The translations under genes and the position numbers were made by a program. From assembly GCA_002238825.1 (NCBI GenBank), contig MPNC01000004.1:69241-133240 (forward strand): a stretch of DNA of 64,000 bases. The letters are read 5' to 3'. The DNA is from SAR202 cluster bacterium bin87 (GTDB lineage Bacteria; Chloroflexota; Dehalococcoidia; Lucifugimonadales; UBA3495). How positions within the stretch are numbered: position 1 is the first letter of the stretch; the number at the start of each line of letters is the position of its first letter. Below the pieces are notes generated by a model that saw only the letters and a program-made list of their open reading frames with translations, made no database searches and had not been told where the DNA came from. Shown here piece by piece: positions 42,091-52,238 of the stretch.

Positions 42091-42685
42091 CGAGAATCCG
42101 GTCCAGTACCGCGTCCAGCCCCTCACCAGTGCGGCAGTTGGTGAACGCGTAGGGCCGCTCGCCCCGGACGATATCGAGGTCGCGCCGCATCACGTCCAGG
42201 TCCGCGCCCACGTAGGGGGCCAGGTCGGTCTTGTTCACCACCAGCAGGTCGGTCTGGGTGATGCCCTGCCCGCGCTTGCGGGGTATCTTGTCGCCCGCCG
42301 CCACGTCGATCACGTAGATCTGGTAGTCCGCCAGTGCCGGGCTGAAGGTCAGCGTCAGGTTGTCGCCGCCGCTTTCGATCAGGACGATGTCGGAATCGGG
42401 GTAGGCTTCGGTCAACTCCTCAGCCGCCAGCAGGTTGAGGCTGGGGTCCTCCCGCACCGCCGTGTGTGGGCAGGCGCCGGTGGCAACGCCCCGGATGCGC
42501 CCGGTGTCGAAGACGCCCTCCAGCGTCCGCGTGACGTGCTCGGCGTCCTCTCGCGTGAAGATGTCATTGGTGATGACTACCGGATGCCGGCCCCGGGCCA
42601 GCAGCATCGGCACCAGCCGCTCCACCAGCGTGGTCTTGCCGGAGCCCACCGGCCCGCCGACGCCAATTCGGGGCACACTTCGCAT
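42062..42685 (-). CDS. ureG: Urease accessory GTPase UreG
   Basis: UreG hydrolyses GTP to drive nickel insertion. The 207-residue protein has the P-loop [15 protein letters not shown] (Lys17), the nickel-binding [11 protein letters not shown] (Cys-Pro-His), [14 protein letters not shown] and NKTDLAP (base recognition). The gene starts a little downstream of an intrinsic terminator that follows a PaREP1 gene, so it may need its own promoter or read-through. Confidence 0.95.
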   Translation of the reverse strand: MRSVPRIGVGGPVGSGKTTLVERLVPMLLARGRHPVVITNDIFTREDAEHVTRTLEGVFDTGRIRGVATGACPHTAVREDPSLNLLAAEELTEAYPDSDIVLIESGGDNLTLTFSPALADYQIYVIDVAAGDKIPRKRGQGITQTDLLVVNKTDLAPYVGADLDVMRRDLDIVRGERPYAFTNCRTGEGLDAVLDRILDAVGPGAVC

Positions 42686-42718
42686 GGTTATTCTCCGGTT
42701 GTTTGGGCTGCGGTTAGT

Positions 42719-42755
42719 AAAAGGTCAGGCCGGCGGAACGGTGTTCCGTCGGCCT
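42719..42755 (-). terminator. Intrinsic terminator between the PaREP1 gene and ureG
   Basis: Read on the minus strand: AGGCCGACGGAAC, 3-base loop, GTTCCGCCGGCCT, GACC, TTTT. One mismatch in a 13-bp stem. It follows the PaREP1 stop by about 30 bases and precedes the ureG start by about 34. Confidence 0.7.
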
Positions 42756-42785
42756 CAGAGACGCTCAATCTGGATCGCAGGGTTA

Positions 42786-43145
42786 TCAGACCTGTTTCAG
42801 CAGCGTCCCCAGCTTGTCCAGTAAAGCCTGCACGTCGTCCAGGCTCTCGGCGATGTCCTCCTGCGACATCTCGTTTTCGTAGAAGTTCCCGTGCAGGTCG
42901 TTGGCCACTGAGAAGAAGCGGTAAACATCCCGATCGCCCGTTTCCGATCGGATCCTGCTGGCGGCTCGGGATAGATGCCGGTGCTTGCCGTGCTCCCACC
43001 CGCGCTGCTCGGCGACGGCCTTGAGCATCTGGGCAGCCGCACCCCAGCCCTTTTCGGAGGCCTGCGGCAGGTCGCCGGCGGTCAGCTCCGCCCTGGCTTG
43101 GACCAGGAACCTCTGGCTGGCTTGTTGATACGTCTGCGTGGTCAT
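42786..43145 (-). CDS. PaREP1 family (HEPN-like) protein inside the urease cluster
   Basis: The 119-residue protein has RFLVQARAELTAGDLPQASEKGWGAAAQMLKAVAEQRGWEHGKHRHL and FFSVANDLHGNFYENEMSQEDIAESLDDVQALL, a textbook PaREP1 domain. It belongs to the same family as the proteins at 29574 and 30364. It is flanked by ureF upstream and ureG downstream, all on the minus strand, with 245 bases of non-coding DNA before it and its own terminator after it. This suggests insertion into the operon. Start ATG 43145 (upstream TTG less likely). Confidence 0.82.
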   Translation of the reverse strand: MTTQTYQQASQRFLVQARAELTAGDLPQASEKGWGAAAQMLKAVAEQRGWEHGKHRHLSRAASRIRSETGDRDVYRFFSVANDLHGNFYENEMSQEDIAESLDDVQALLDKLGTLLKQV

Positions 43146-43390
43146 GGTCAATCTTCGGGTGTTCTCTCAGGTTACCAAGTGCGACGCGGCGGTGGCAAGG
43201 TCCACCTGCAATTGATCGCGGCGAAGCGGGCCACATCGGGCCGTCGTTCCCCATCACTGCAGCGCCAAAGCGAAGCGCAGCAACGGTGGGTGCCGATTGC
43301 GATGTGTTCATTTTGTTCATCCGGGACTGCCAGCTGAGCGACTATGTCGATCGTAGGGTCTCTGGTACTTCCCTGCGGCGTGAGCGTCCG

Positions 43391-44101
43391 TCAGCTGGCG
43401 AACATCCGCACGTCGTCGTGTTCGTGCATCATGGACGCAATGTCGGTCTGCGGAGCGAAGGATGTCATCTCGCGCCAGTCACGATACTGCAACGCCGCCA
43501 TCGCACCGATTACCGGTTGATGCAGCCCATGCAGGATGCGCTGCGCCTCCGAGTGCGTGATGGGCAGCAGCCGTTGCGCCGCGCCCAGGACGCCCACCGC
43601 GAAGCTGTGGCAGTGCATCAGCAGTGCGTTCCCGGCATCGATCCCCACCGCGCCGGCCGCCACTCCCAGCGCGACCGCTCCCGTGCCCGGCGTTTCCCGT
43701 TCCGTCACCAGCCGCCGAAACTCGCCGTGAACCGCGCGTCCGGTCTCTCCCAATAGCAACGGCGCCGTTTCGTCCAGGATGCGCCGCCCGGCGTGGCCGG
43801 ACGCCACCCGCAGTTCCGCCGGCAGCTTCATCGCGTGCAAACGCCAGTCGATTTCCACCAGCGTCGTCAGGTCGCCGTCCCGCGCCGCGGGGTGGGCATT
43901 CAGCAACGCGACCCCATCGCACGGCAGGATCGACCAGGTCAGCAGGTTGCGCAGGTACTCCCCCAGGTCGTCGGCGTTACGGACCCAACCCCGCGTCACC
44001 ATCCCTTCCAACCCTTGCGAGTGGGCATAGGTGCCGGACGGGAAGAACGAGTCGGCAAGCTGCAGGGCGGCCAGATAGCTCGCGCTGGCGTCGGCGCTCA
44101 T
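43391..44101 (-). CDS. ureF: Urease accessory protein UreF
   Basis: The 236-residue helical protein has LQLADSFFPSGTYAHSQGLEGMV, MKLPAELRVASGHAGRRIL, GVAAGAVGIDAGNALLMHCHSFAVGVLGAAQRLLPITHSEAQRILHGL, all characteristic of UreF. It acts with UreD and UreG in urease maturation. It begins 15 bases after the ureC stop, so it is co-transcribed with the structural genes. ATG 44101 preferred to GTG 44104. Confidence 0.93.
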   Translation of the reverse strand: MSADASASYLAALQLADSFFPSGTYAHSQGLEGMVTRGWVRNADDLGEYLRNLLTWSILPCDGVALLNAHPAARDGDLTTLVEIDWRLHAMKLPAELRVASGHAGRRILDETAPLLLGETGRAVHGEFRRLVTERETPGTGAVALGVAAGAVGIDAGNALLMHCHSFAVGVLGAAQRLLPITHSEAQRILHGLHQPVIGAMAALQYRDWREMTSFAPQTDIASMMHEHDDVRMFAS

Positions 44102-44116
44102 CACGGTTCGCGTCCG

Positions 44117-45835
44117 CTATACCAGGAAGTGCAGCTGCGCCAGGCTGAGCCGTTCCGCCGGCGGAACCGTGGCGACCTCGCCGTCGACGCGCACCGTGTA
44201 GGTGTCCGGGTCGACCTCGATCACCGGCATCCCATCGTTGCGCACCATCTGCCGCTTGGTGATGGTGCGGCAGCCGCGCACCGGCTCGACCCGTCGCGTC
44301 AGTCCCAGGTCGCGGTGGACGCCCGCCTCGTAAGCCGCCTGGGACACGAAGGTGAGCGAGGTGCTGGCCACCGCCTTGCCCATCGCGCCGAACATGGGAC
44401 GGTAAAACGACGGCTCGGCGGTGGGTATCGACCCGTTGGGGTCGCCCATGACCGCCCAGCAGATCATCCCGCCCTTGATGATCATCTTGGGTTTCGCGCC
44501 GAAGCTGCCCAGCGGCCACAGCACGATGTCCGCCAGCTTGCCCGGCTCCAGCGAGCCCACCAGGTGCGATATGCCGTGGGTGATGGCCGGGTTGATGGTC
44601 AGCTTGGCCAGGTAGCGCAGCGCTCGGAAGTTGTCGTGGTCGGGCGAGTCCTCGGCCAGCTTGCCCTTGAACTGCCGCATCTTGTCGGCGGTCTGGAACA
44701 GCCGGGTGAAGTTCTCTCCCACCCGGCCCATGGCCTGCGAGTCCGACGCGTACATGCTGATCACGCCCAGGTCGTGCAGCACATCCTCGGCGGCCATGGT
44801 CTCCGGCCGGATGCGGCTCTCGGCAAAGGCCACGTCTTCCGGCACCCGCGGGCTGAGGTGGTGGCACACCATCAGCATGTCCATGTGCTCGGTGAGAGTA
44901 TTGATGGTGTACGGACGCGTCGGGTTGGTGGATGAGGGCAGCACGTTCAGCTCGGATGCGATGCGGATGATGTCCGGCGCGTGCCCGCCGCCAGCGCCCT
45001 CGGTATGGTAGGTGTGGATCGCCCGCCCGCCGATGGCCGCGATGGTGTCCTCAACGAACCCGGCCTCGTTCAGCGTGTCGGTGTGGATCGCCACCGGCAC
45101 GTCGAACCGGTCCGCCACGGCCAGGCAGCAGTCGATGGCCGCCGGCGTGGTGCCCCAGTCCTCGTGCAGCTTGAGCCCGCTGGCCCCCGCCGCGATCTGC
45201 TCCTCCAGCGGAGCGGGATCGCTGGCGTTGCCCTTGCCCAGCAAGCCCCAGTTCATGGGCAACGGCTCGGCGGCTTCGAGCATCCGCGCGATGTTCCAGG
45301 GGCCAGGCGTGCAGGTGGTGGCGTTGGTGCCGTCGGCCGGCCCGGTGCCCCCGCCGATCATGGTCGTGATGCCGTTGGACAGCGCGTGGTACACCTGCTG
45401 CGGCGCGATCATGTGGATGTGGGAGTCCACGCCTCCAGGAGTGGCGATCAGGTGCTCGCCGGCGATGACCTCGGTGCCCGGGCCAACGACCATGTCGGGA
45501 TGCACGCCATCCATGACCCCCGGGTTGCCGGACTTGCCCACCGCCACGATGTGCCCGTGGCGCACCCCAATGTCGGCCTTGATGACGCCCAGCACCGGGT
45601 CCATGATGATGGCGTTGGTGATGACCAGGTCCAGCGCGCCGTTGCGGTTGGTCGCCTCCGACGCCTGCCCCATGCCGTCCCGCGCCGACTTGCCCCCGCC
45701 GAACACCAGCTCGTCGCCGTGCGTGAGCAGGTCCCGCTCGATCTGGCAGACCAGGGAGGTGTCGGCCAGGCGGAACCGGTCTCCCACGGTGGGGCCGTAG
45801 AGGTCAACGTACTGCCGGCGGCTGATTCTGGCCAT
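44117..45835 (-). CDS. ureC: Urease alpha subunit UreC
   Basis: UreC carries the dinuclear nickel site that hydrolyses urea to ammonia and carbamate. The 572-residue protein has [14 protein letters not shown] (nickel His pair), GLKLHEDWG with the carbamylated Lys222, [14 protein letters not shown] and [15 protein letters not shown] (nickel ligands), and MVCHHLSP with the catalytic His. Full length compared with bacterial UreC (about 567-573). It follows ureB by 4 bases. Confidence 0.97.
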   Translation of the reverse strand: MARISRRQYVDLYGPTVGDRFRLADTSLVCQIERDLLTHGDELVFGGGKSARDGMGQASEATNRNGALDLVITNAIIMDPVLGVIKADIGVRHGHIVAVGKSGNPGVMDGVHPDMVVGPGTEVIAGEHLIATPGGVDSHIHMIAPQQVYHALSNGITTMIGGGTGPADGTNATTCTPGPWNIARMLEAAEPLPMNWGLLGKGNASDPAPLEEQIAAGASGLKLHEDWGTTPAAIDCCLAVADRFDVPVAIHTDTLNEAGFVEDTIAAIGGRAIHTYHTEGAGGGHAPDIIRIASELNVLPSSTNPTRPYTINTLTEHMDMLMVCHHLSPRVPEDVAFAESRIRPETMAAEDVLHDLGVISMYASDSQAMGRVGENFTRLFQTADKMRQFKGKLAEDSPDHDNFRALRYLAKLTINPAITHGISHLVGSLEPGKLADIVLWPLGSFGAKPKMIIKGGMICWAVMGDPNGSIPTAEPSFYRPMFGAMGKAVASTSLTFVSQAAYEAGVHRDLGLTRRVEPVRGCRTITKRQMVRNDGMPVIEVDPDTYTVRVDGEVATVPPAERLSLAQLHFLV

Positions 45836-45839
45836 GTCG

Positions 45840-46244
45840 CTATGCCTCGCTGGTGTCCGTCGGAACCGACGGTGGGTTCAGGAAACCCCGCTTGGCGATG
45901 GCTTCCACTGCTTGTGCCCGCACGGCCGGCGAGTCCAGGCTGCCGTCGGTCAGGCCGTTGAGCCCGCGCACCCGGCGCGTCCCGCCAATGGCCACCAGCG
46001 TCACGTCCTTGCGGTCGCCCGGCTCGAAGCGCACGGCGGTCCCGGACGGCACGTCCAGCCGCATCCCGAAGGCGGCCTCCCGGTCGAACCGCAGCGCGCG
46101 GTTCACCTCGAAGAAGTGGAAGTGCGAGCCCACTTGTATCGCCCGGTCGCCCGTGTTCCACACCGATAGGGTGCGAGTGGGCCGGCCCGCGTTTATCTCA
46201 ACCGGATCGTCGGCGATGATGTAGTGTTCGCTGGGATTGCTCAT
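45840..46244 (-). CDS. ureB: Urease beta subunit UreB
   Basis: The 134-residue protein has [60 protein letters not shown] and VALGG-like [10 protein letters not shown], the entire UreB fold, plus a C-terminal extension of about 30 residues. It forms the heterotrimer with UreA and UreC. Start is ATG 46244. The upstream in-frame TTG is within repeat-adjacent DNA. Confidence 0.93.
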   Translation of the reverse strand: MSNPSEHYIIADDPVEINAGRPTRTLSVWNTGDRAIQVGSHFHFFEVNRALRFDREAAFGMRLDVPSGTAVRFEPGDRKDVTLVAIGGTRRVRGLNGLTDGSLDSPAVRAQAVEAIAKRGFLNPPSVPTDTSEA

Positions 46245-46276
46245 CACTGTTTTGCCTTGTCTATTCTGGGACACGT

Positions 46277-46414
46277 CTCACGCGTACCCAGTTTCACTGG
46301 AACTGTCATTGCGAGCGGAGCGTGGCAATCTCGTGATGGCAGTCGGGGTCTCTTTCAGCAACGAGATCGCCACGTCGCTACACTCCTCGCGATGACAAAC
46401 TGGGTACGCGCGAT
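46277..46414. mobile_element. MITE-like element, A core, between ureA and ureB
   Basis: The left end is a perfect CTCACGCGTACCCAGTTT; the right end AAACTGGGTACGCGCGAT is altered in its last four bases. No flanking duplication is visible. It occupies the whole intergenic space between two structural urease genes, where transcription must pass through it. Confidence 0.75.
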
Positions 46415-46418
46415 GTTG

Positions 46419-46721
46419 CTACACAATGGGGTCATGCACCGACACCAGCTTGGTGCCGTCGGGGAACGTCGCCTCCACCTGCACCATGTCCACCAGCTCG
46501 GGCACGCCTTCCATCACGTCCTCCCTCCGCAGCACCTGCCGGCCCAGCTCCATCACCTCGGCGACGGTGCGGCCGTCCCGCGCGCCCTCCAGGATCGACT
46601 CGGTGATCAGGGCAATCGACTCGGGCACGTTGAGCTTCAGACCGCGACCCTGCCGTTTGCGCGCCAGGTCGGCCGCGACGTAGATCAGCAGCTTCTCCGA
46701 TTCCCGTGGAGTGAGCATCAT
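46419..46721 (-). CDS. ureA: Urease gamma subunit UreA
   Basis: The 100-residue protein has [78 protein letters not shown], full-length UreA. Two adjacent ATG codons (46721, 46718) could start it. It is separated from ureB by the MITE-like element. Confidence 0.95.
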   Translation of the reverse strand: MMLTPRESEKLLIYVAADLARKRQGRGLKLNVPESIALITESILEGARDGRTVAEVMELGRQVLRREDVMEGVPELVDMVQVEATFPDGTKLVSVHDPIV

Positions 46722-46756
46722 AGGACAAATTCCAAAGGCGGTGTGGTCATCGTTAT

Positions 46757-46845
46757 CGTGGGGAGCGCAACGACGCGGCAGTCTCGTTCCGGAAACAAAC
46801 CCTCCGGTCTTTGCGAGATTGCCACGCTCCGCTCGCAATGACGGG
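46757..46845. repeat. Degenerate A-core repeat without MITE ends
   Basis: TATCGTGGGGAGCGCAACGACGCGGCAGTCTCGTT at one side and GAGATTGCCACGCTCCGCTCGCAATGAC at the other. It lies between glnA and ureA. Confidence 0.55.
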
Positions 46846-46874
46846 TTTGCCGGGGCGAGGCGGCGCGTGGCGGG

Positions 46875-48212
46875 TCACAGCGAGGAAAGGTAGCGGGAGA
46901 CCTCGTAGTCGGTCACCTCGGAGCGGTACTCGTCCCACTCCAGCTTCTTGTTCTCGATGAGGCTGTTGAACACGTGGTCGCCCAGCGCCTCATAGAGCAG
47001 TTCGCTGGTCTCGGCCAGGTTGATCGCCTCTCCCAGGCTGGACGGCAGCGTGCGGATGCCCAGCGACTGCCGACGCTGCGGCGACATCTCCTGCACGTTG
47101 CCCACCACCGGAGCCGGCACCTGGTACTGCTCCTCGATGCCCTTGAGCCCCGCGGCCAGCATCGCGCTGAACGCCAGGTACGGGTTGCACGCGGGGTCGG
47201 GAGACCGGTACTCGATGCGGATGGACGATTCCTCGCCCCGCTCGTAGCTGGGCACGCGAATGAGATCAGAGCGGTTCACGTGGGTCCACGAAACGTACAC
47301 CGGCGCCTCGTAGCCAGGGATCAGCCGCTTGTAGGAGTTGACCCACTGGTTGGTCACCAGCGTGATCTCCGGCGCGTGGGCGATCAGCCCGGCGATGAAC
47401 TGCTTGCCCAACGCCGAGAGGTACTGTTCGTCGTCCGCGCTGTAGAACCGGTTGTCCTCGCCGGAGAACAGCGACTGGTGCAGGTGCAGTCCCGACCCGT
47501 TGATGCGCGAAACCGGCTTCGGCATGAACGTGGCGTACACGTTCTGCAGCTGGGCCAGCTCCTTGATCACCAGCTTGGCCGTCATCAGGTTGTCGGCCAT
47601 GGTCAGCGCGTCGGTGTACTCCAGGTCGATCTCGTGCTGGCTGGGCGCGCCCTCGTGGTGGGAGTACTTGACCGGTATGCCCATCTCGGCAAGGTTGAGC
47701 ACGGTGTCCCGCCGCAGGTCGGAGGCGGGGTAGCTGGATAGCTGGTCAAAGTAGCCGTCGTGGTCCAGCAGTTCTGGCGCGCCGGCGCTCTTCAGGTAGA
47801 AGAATTCCAGCTCCGCGCCCACGTTGTACGTGAACCCCATCTCCGCCGCCTTGTCCAGGTTGCGCCGCAGGACCTGCCGCGGGTCGCCGGGGAAGGTCTG
47901 GCCCCGAGGGTGGCGGATGTCGCAGAACATCCGGGCCACGGCGTTCTGGCGCGGTCGCCACGGCAGCAGGTTGAAGGTGGACGGGTCGGGGTGCGCCCGC
48001 ATATCGCTCTCGTGGTGGCGGGCGAACCCGTCGATGGCCGACCCGTCGAAGCCCACGCCCCGCTCCAGCGCGTCCTCCAGATCGTCGACGGTCACCGCGA
48101 ATCCCTTCAGCTTGCCCAGGATGTCGGTGAACCACAGGCGGATGAACTTGACGTCGTTTTCCCGCGCGGTCCGCAGTACGAAGTCCCGGGCGGCGGATGT
48201 CTCAGTTGTCAT
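46875..48212 (-). CDS. glnA: Glutamine synthetase type I
   Basis: Glutamine synthetase condenses glutamate and ammonia using ATP. The 445-residue protein has IRLWFTDILGKLKGFAV, VGFDGSAIDGF, YNVGAELEFFYL (metal Glu), HHEGAPSQHEIDLEY, TFMPKPVSRINGSGLHLHQSL, NSYKRLIPGYEAPVYVSW and SIRIEYRSPDPACNPYLAFS. Length and the absence of a long C-terminal insert with the adenylylation Tyr point to the GSI-alpha group. Position between urtE and ureA links it directly to the use of ammonia from urea. Confidence 0.95.
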   Translation of the reverse strand: MTTETSAARDFVLRTARENDVKFIRLWFTDILGKLKGFAVTVDDLEDALERGVGFDGSAIDGFARHHESDMRAHPDPSTFNLLPWRPRQNAVARMFCDIRHPRGQTFPGDPRQVLRRNLDKAAEMGFTYNVGAELEFFYLKSAGAPELLDHDGYFDQLSSYPASDLRRDTVLNLAEMGIPVKYSHHEGAPSQHEIDLEYTDALTMADNLMTAKLVIKELAQLQNVYATFMPKPVSRINGSGLHLHQSLFSGEDNRFYSADDEQYLSALGKQFIAGLIAHAPEITLVTNQWVNSYKRLIPGYEAPVYVSWTHVNRSDLIRVPSYERGEESSIRIEYRSPDPACNPYLAFSAMLAAGLKGIEEQYQVPAPVVGNVQEMSPQRRQSLGIRTLPSSLGEAINLAETSELLYEALGDHVFNSLIENKKLEWDEYRSEVTDYEVSRYLSSL

Positions 48213-48248
48213 GTCTATTCCTCACGTTCGCGTTTTATGCGCCGGTGC

Positions 48249-48977
48249 CTACACCGCCACGTACTCCCGGACCAGGTTGTGGTCCAGATCCCGTGCGGCG
48301 CCTTCCAGCACTATGGCTCCCTTTTCCATCACGTAGCAGTAGTCGGCGATGCCCAGGGCAAAGTCCAGGAACTGCTCGACCAGCAATATCGTCGTCTCGT
48401 TCTGCTCCCGCAGCCGGTGCAGCAACTCCTCGATCTCCTGGACGATCGACGGCTGGATCCCCTCGGTGGGCTCGTCCAGCAGCAGCAGGGATGGCTGACG
48501 CACCAGCGCCCGGGCCAGGGCCAGTTGCTGCTGCTGCCCGCCGCTCAGCGTGCCGGCGACCTTCTTCGTGTAGGTCTTCAGCGCGGGGAACAGGCCATAC
48601 ATCCTTTCGATGGATTCGGAGCGCCCCTGCTTGCCGGCGAAGGCTTCCAGACCCATCAGCAGGTTCTCGTGCACCGTCAGGTAGGGGAAGATGTGCCGGC
48701 CCTGCGGCACGTAGCCGAACCCCGCCTTGGCCCGCTTGTGCGGCGCCCATCGCGTCATGTCCGACTGCCCGAACCGGATCTCGCCGGCCCGGGGGTTCAG
48801 CAACCCCATGATCGCCTTGAGCATCGTGGTCTTGCCCACGCCGTTGCGGCCCATGAGGCACACCACCTGCCCTTCCGGCACGTCCAGCGCCACGTCGGTC
48901 AGCACCAGGCTCTGCCCGTAGCCCACGGACAGGCCCTTGATGGTCAGGAATGGTTCGGGTTGACGAAACATGGTCAT
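48249..48977 (-). CDS. urtE: Urea ABC transporter ATP-binding protein UrtE
   Basis: The 242-residue ATPase has Walker A GRNGVGKTTMLKAIMG, LSGGQQQQLALARAL signature and Walker B LLLLDEPTEGIQPSIVQEIEE. The GRNGVGKTT variant and TEGIQPSI are specific to the UrtE/LivF-like branch that goes with urea transporters. Start ATG 48977 (49010 would include non-family sequence). Confidence 0.93.
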   Translation of the reverse strand: MTMFRQPEPFLTIKGLSVGYGQSLVLTDVALDVPEGQVVCLMGRNGVGKTTMLKAIMGLLNPRAGEIRFGQSDMTRWAPHKRAKAGFGYVPQGRHIFPYLTVHENLLMGLEAFAGKQGRSESIERMYGLFPALKTYTKKVAGTLSGGQQQQLALARALVRQPSLLLLDEPTEGIQPSIVQEIEELLHRLREQNETTILLVEQFLDFALGIADYCYVMEKGAIVLEGAARDLDHNLVREYVAV

Positions 48978-48996
48978 GATGATCTGCCAGTGAAGA

Positions 48997-49869
48997 TCAG
49001 TCCGCGGCAACCGGCGCGGCGTGTTCGGCCTCTCGTCGCCCGTTGAGCCGGCCGGCCTGCGGCCGCTGCGACCGGCTGTTGCCCAGGTACGCCCGGATGA
49101 CCTCCGGGTCCTGCTGCACCTCTTCCATCGTGCCCTCGCTGAGCACCTTGCCCAGGTGCAGCACGGTGACCGTCTGCGCGAACTGCCGCACGAAGTCCAT
49201 GTCGTGCTCCACCACCAGCACCGACCGCGCGCCGCCGATGGACTGCAGCAGTTCGCCGGTGCGGTCGCGCTCCCGGCGGGTCATGCCGGCCACCGGCTCG
49301 TCCAGCAGCAGCAGCTTGGGCTCCTGCACCAGCAGCATGCCGATCTCCAGCCACTGCTTCTCGCCGTGGGACAGCCCGCCCGCGATGTCCTGCGCCCGGT
49401 GCTGCAGGCCCACCTCCTCCAGCGTGCTCATGATCCGGTCGCCCTCGCCCCGCCGTGGCTTGCCCAGCAATCGCGTGATCCGGCTGCGGAACCCCAGCGT
49501 CACTTCGAGGTTCTGGTACACGGTGAGGCTGGCGAATATCGACGGCGTCTGGAACTTGCGGCCCACGCCCAGCCGAACCAGCTGGTACTCCTGCCGGCGG
49601 CTCAGGTCCGTCGTGCCATCGAAGATGATGCGCCCCCGCGTTGGCTTGGACTTGCCCGTGATCACGTCGATCAGCGTCGTCTTGCCTGCGCCGTTGGGCC
49701 CGATCAGGAACCGCATCTCCCCGTAGCCGATGGCGAGGTCCAACTCGTTCAGCACCGTGAACCCGTCGAAGCTCACCGTCAGGCCCTCCACGGACAGGAT
49801 GGGTTTGCTCAGATCCGGCGTCGGGCTGGACCCATTGCGCGAGGCTGAGTTGTTGGTACTGCCAATCAT
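48997..49869 (-). CDS. urtD: Urea ABC transporter ATP-binding protein UrtD
   Basis: The 290-residue ATPase has [23 protein letters not shown] (Walker A), [23 protein letters not shown] (UrtD-specific) and [37 protein letters not shown]. The C-terminal 25 residues are a variable Arg/Gln-rich tail. Its ATG at 49869 overlaps the urtC stop by four bases. A longer open frame to 51432 is a shadow of urtC and urtB. Confidence 0.93.
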   Translation of the reverse strand: MIGSTNNSASRNGSSPTPDLSKPILSVEGLTVSFDGFTVLNELDLAIGYGEMRFLIGPNGAGKTTLIDVITGKSKPTRGRIIFDGTTDLSRRQEYQLVRLGVGRKFQTPSIFASLTVYQNLEVTLGFRSRITRLLGKPRRGEGDRIMSTLEEVGLQHRAQDIAGGLSHGEKQWLEIGMLLVQEPKLLLLDEPVAGMTRRERDRTGELLQSIGGARSVLVVEHDMDFVRQFAQTVTVLHLGKVLSEGTMEEVQQDPEVIRAYLGNSRSQRPQAGRLNGRREAEHAAPVAAD

Positions 49870-51008
49870 CGTTGTGCTCCAGGAAGCCGGCGTGAGATCG
49901 CCCCGCGAACCTGCTCGCGTGACAGCCACCACGGCTTCCGCCAGCCCTCGCCGCGCAGCAGGCCCATGATGCCCGAGGGGAACAGCAGCACCGCCCCGAT
50001 GAACAGCAGGCCCAGGAAGTACTGCCACATCGCCGGGAACGACTCGCTCAGGCCGCTCTTGGCTCCGTTGACCACCACCGCGCCCAGGATCGCGCCCAGC
50101 AGCACGCCGCGTCCGCCCACGGCCACCCAGATGGCGATCTCGATGGATGGCACGATGCCCATCATCGTCGGCGAGATGATGCCCACCTGCGGCGTGAACA
50201 GCGCGCCGGCCACGCCGGCAATGCCCGCCGACAGCGAGAATACCAGAGTCTTCAGCACCGCCGGGTCGTAGCCGGAAAAGCGCACGCGGTTCTCGTCGTC
50301 GCGCATGGCCACCAGCAGCCGGCCCAGCCGCGAAGAGATCAGCCACCAGCACAGCAGGTAGGCGGCGGTCAGCGCGGTCACGCTGGCGTAGTACAGGATC
50401 AGTTGCATCGACGGCGCGTTTAGCGGATAGCCGAAAATCGTCGTGTAGTTGGTGATGCCGTTGGTGCCGCCGGTGTACGCCTGCTGCCCGATGAACAGGA
50501 TGCTGACGATCAGCGCCAGCGCCTGGGTGATCAGCGCGAAGTACACCCCCGTGATGCGGCTGCGGAACACCAGGTATCCCAGCGCCCCGGCCAGGACCGC
50601 CGGAACGATGAAGGTCATGGGTATGGCGAACCAGGCGTACTTGAACGGCGCCCAGAAGAAGGGCAGCTCCGTCAGGCCGCTCCAGAACATGAAGTCGGGC
50701 AGCTTTCCGCCGGCCGATTCCAGCTTCAGGTACATTGCCATGGCGTACCCGCCCAGCCCGAAGAACACGCCGTGCCCCAGGCTGAGCATCCCGGCGTAGC
50801 CCCAGATCAGGTTCAGGGACAGCGCCAGCATGGCAAAGGTCAGGAACTTGCCCAGCAACGCGATCCGGAAGTCGGACAGCACCGCCGGCGCCGCCAGCAG
50901 CACGACCAGCATGATCGCCGGCGCGATCCACGAGCCGATGCGGTCGTTCATCCGCACCGGCGCCGACGCGTTGCGCACCACGGTGATGATCGATGACATG
51001 GTCGTCAT
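49866..51008 (-). CDS. urtC: Urea ABC transporter permease UrtC
   Basis: The 380-residue membrane protein has about ten hydrophobic segments and the motif [30 protein letters not shown] that marks UrtC. It also has [35 protein letters not shown] and [29 protein letters not shown]. It forms the inner membrane channel with UrtB. It lies six bases downstream of urtB. Confidence 0.94.
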   Translation of the reverse strand: MTTMSSIITVVRNASAPVRMNDRIGSWIAPAIMLVVLLAAPAVLSDFRIALLGKFLTFAMLALSLNLIWGYAGMLSLGHGVFFGLGGYAMAMYLKLESAGGKLPDFMFWSGLTELPFFWAPFKYAWFAIPMTFIVPAVLAGALGYLVFRSRITGVYFALITQALALIVSILFIGQQAYTGGTNGITNYTTIFGYPLNAPSMQLILYYASVTALTAAYLLCWWLISSRLGRLLVAMRDDENRVRFSGYDPAVLKTLVFSLSAGIAGVAGALFTPQVGIISPTMMGIVPSIEIAIWVAVGGRGVLLGAILGAVVVNGAKSGLSESFPAMWQYFLGLLFIGAVLLFPSGIMGLLRGEGWRKPWWLSREQVRGAISRRLPGAQR

Positions 51009-51014
51009 GGCGCT

Positions 51015-51911
51015 CTACCGTCCCTTGGCCCGCATCAGGCCGGCCGGCCGCCACTGCAGGAACAGGATCACCATGGCGAACACCAGCACCTTGCCCACCA
51101 CCGCGGTGGTGCCAAACTCCAGCATGGTGTTCAGCATCCCGATGATCAGCGCCGCCAGGATGGTGCCCGGCACCTGCCCCAGTCCGCCCAGGATCACGAC
51201 GATGAAGGCGTCCACCACGTAGAACGTGCCCAGCGATGGCCCGATGGGGCCGATCAGCGTCAGCGCGCACCCGGCCACGCCGGCCAGTCCGGAGCCCAGC
51301 GCGAAGGTGAAGCTGTCCACCCGCCGGGTCGAGACGCCCAGGCTGGAGGCCATTTCCCGGTTCTGCATCACGCCCCGCATCCGGCGTCCTTCGCTGGAAC
51401 GGTACATGTAAAAGTAGAGCCCGCCGATGCACGCGGTGACCAGCCCCAGGATGAATACGCGCTTCACGGGCAGCACCAGGTCAGACGTGACCGTGAGCGC
51501 GGTGCCCAGCCACGGCGGGGCCACCACCTGCACGTTGGGCGCGCCGAAGATCGTCCGCGCCAGTTGCTGCAGGAACAGGCCGACGCCCCACGTCGCCAGC
51601 AGCGTGTCCAGGGGGCGGCGGTACAGGAACCGGATCAGCGCGTTCTCCACCACGTATCCCGCCGCTCCGGCAACCACGAAGGACGCGGGAATGGCGATCA
51701 GGAACGTGATACCCGATTGGGCGTCACCGGTGAAGCTGAGCGCCGCCTGCTGCAGCGCGTACGTGGTGTACGCTCCGATCATGATGAACTCGCCGTGGGC
51801 CAGGTTGATGACGTTCATCAACCCGAAGGACAGCGCCAGTCCCAGAGCGATCAGCAGCAGGATTGAGCTCAGGCTGAGCCCGTTGAACAGTTGTAGAGCC
51901 CAAACTTCCAT
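51015..51911 (-). CDS. urtB: Urea ABC transporter permease UrtB
   Basis: The 298-residue membrane protein has [75 protein letters not shown] and [69 protein letters not shown], matching UrtB. A 327-base gap with two repeats separates it from urtA, which may lower its expression relative to the binding protein. Confidence 0.94.
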   Translation of the reverse strand: MEVWALQLFNGLSLSSILLLIALGLALSFGLMNVINLAHGEFIMIGAYTTYALQQAALSFTGDAQSGITFLIAIPASFVVAGAAGYVVENALIRFLYRRPLDTLLATWGVGLFLQQLARTIFGAPNVQVVAPPWLGTALTVTSDLVLPVKRVFILGLVTACIGGLYFYMYRSSEGRRMRGVMQNREMASSLGVSTRRVDSFTFALGSGLAGVAGCALTLIGPIGPSLGTFYVVDAFIVVILGGLGQVPGTILAALIIGMLNTMLEFGTTAVVGKVLVFAMVILFLQWRPAGLMRAKGR

Positions 51912-51969
51912 ATTGTGGCCATAAAGGAGTTTGAGGAGGCGGAGGCGCGGATGTTATCCGCAACTGTGG

Positions 51970-52105
51970 TTCACGGCTACCCGGTTGGTCATTGCGAGCG
52001 CAGCGTGGCAATCTCGTTGTGGTCAGGATCGTCGCTACACGAACGGAATCGCCGCATCGCTTCGCTCCGCGCGGTGACAGTTTTGCGGAACTGGGTACGC
52101 GTGAG
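51970..52105. mobile_element. MITE-like element, A core, between urtB and urtA
   Basis: Diverged left end (TTCACGGCTACCCGGTTG) and good right end (GAACTGGGTACGCGTGAG). The ten flanking bases, GCAACTGTGG and GAGCCTGTGG, match at 7 of 10 aligned positions including CTGTGG next to the ends. Confidence 0.65.
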
Positions 52106-52120
52106 GAGCCTGTGGTTGTG

Positions 52121-52229
52121 GTCAGAAGCAGGATTCTCAGGATTTGGGGACTTACAGGATTCCAGCCATCCGGGGGCGGATAACACCCAATCCTGTAAAT
52201 CCTTCAATCCGGCAAATCCTGATTCTGAC
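52121..52229. repeat. Dispersed palindromic repeat, C family
   Basis: GTCAGAAGCAGGATTCTCAGG at the left and CGGCAAATCCTGATTCTGAC at the right. It lies 15 bases beyond the MITE-like element and ends 10 bases from the urtA stop, so as a hairpin it may act as a transcript-stabilising 3' structure for urtA. Confidence 0.75.
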
Positions 52230-52238
52230 GGTTGAGAC

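Noticed and set aside
48997-51432. An 811-residue minus-strand protein ending in UrtD
   Set aside because: Everything before ATG 49869 is an out-of-frame reading of urtB and urtC.
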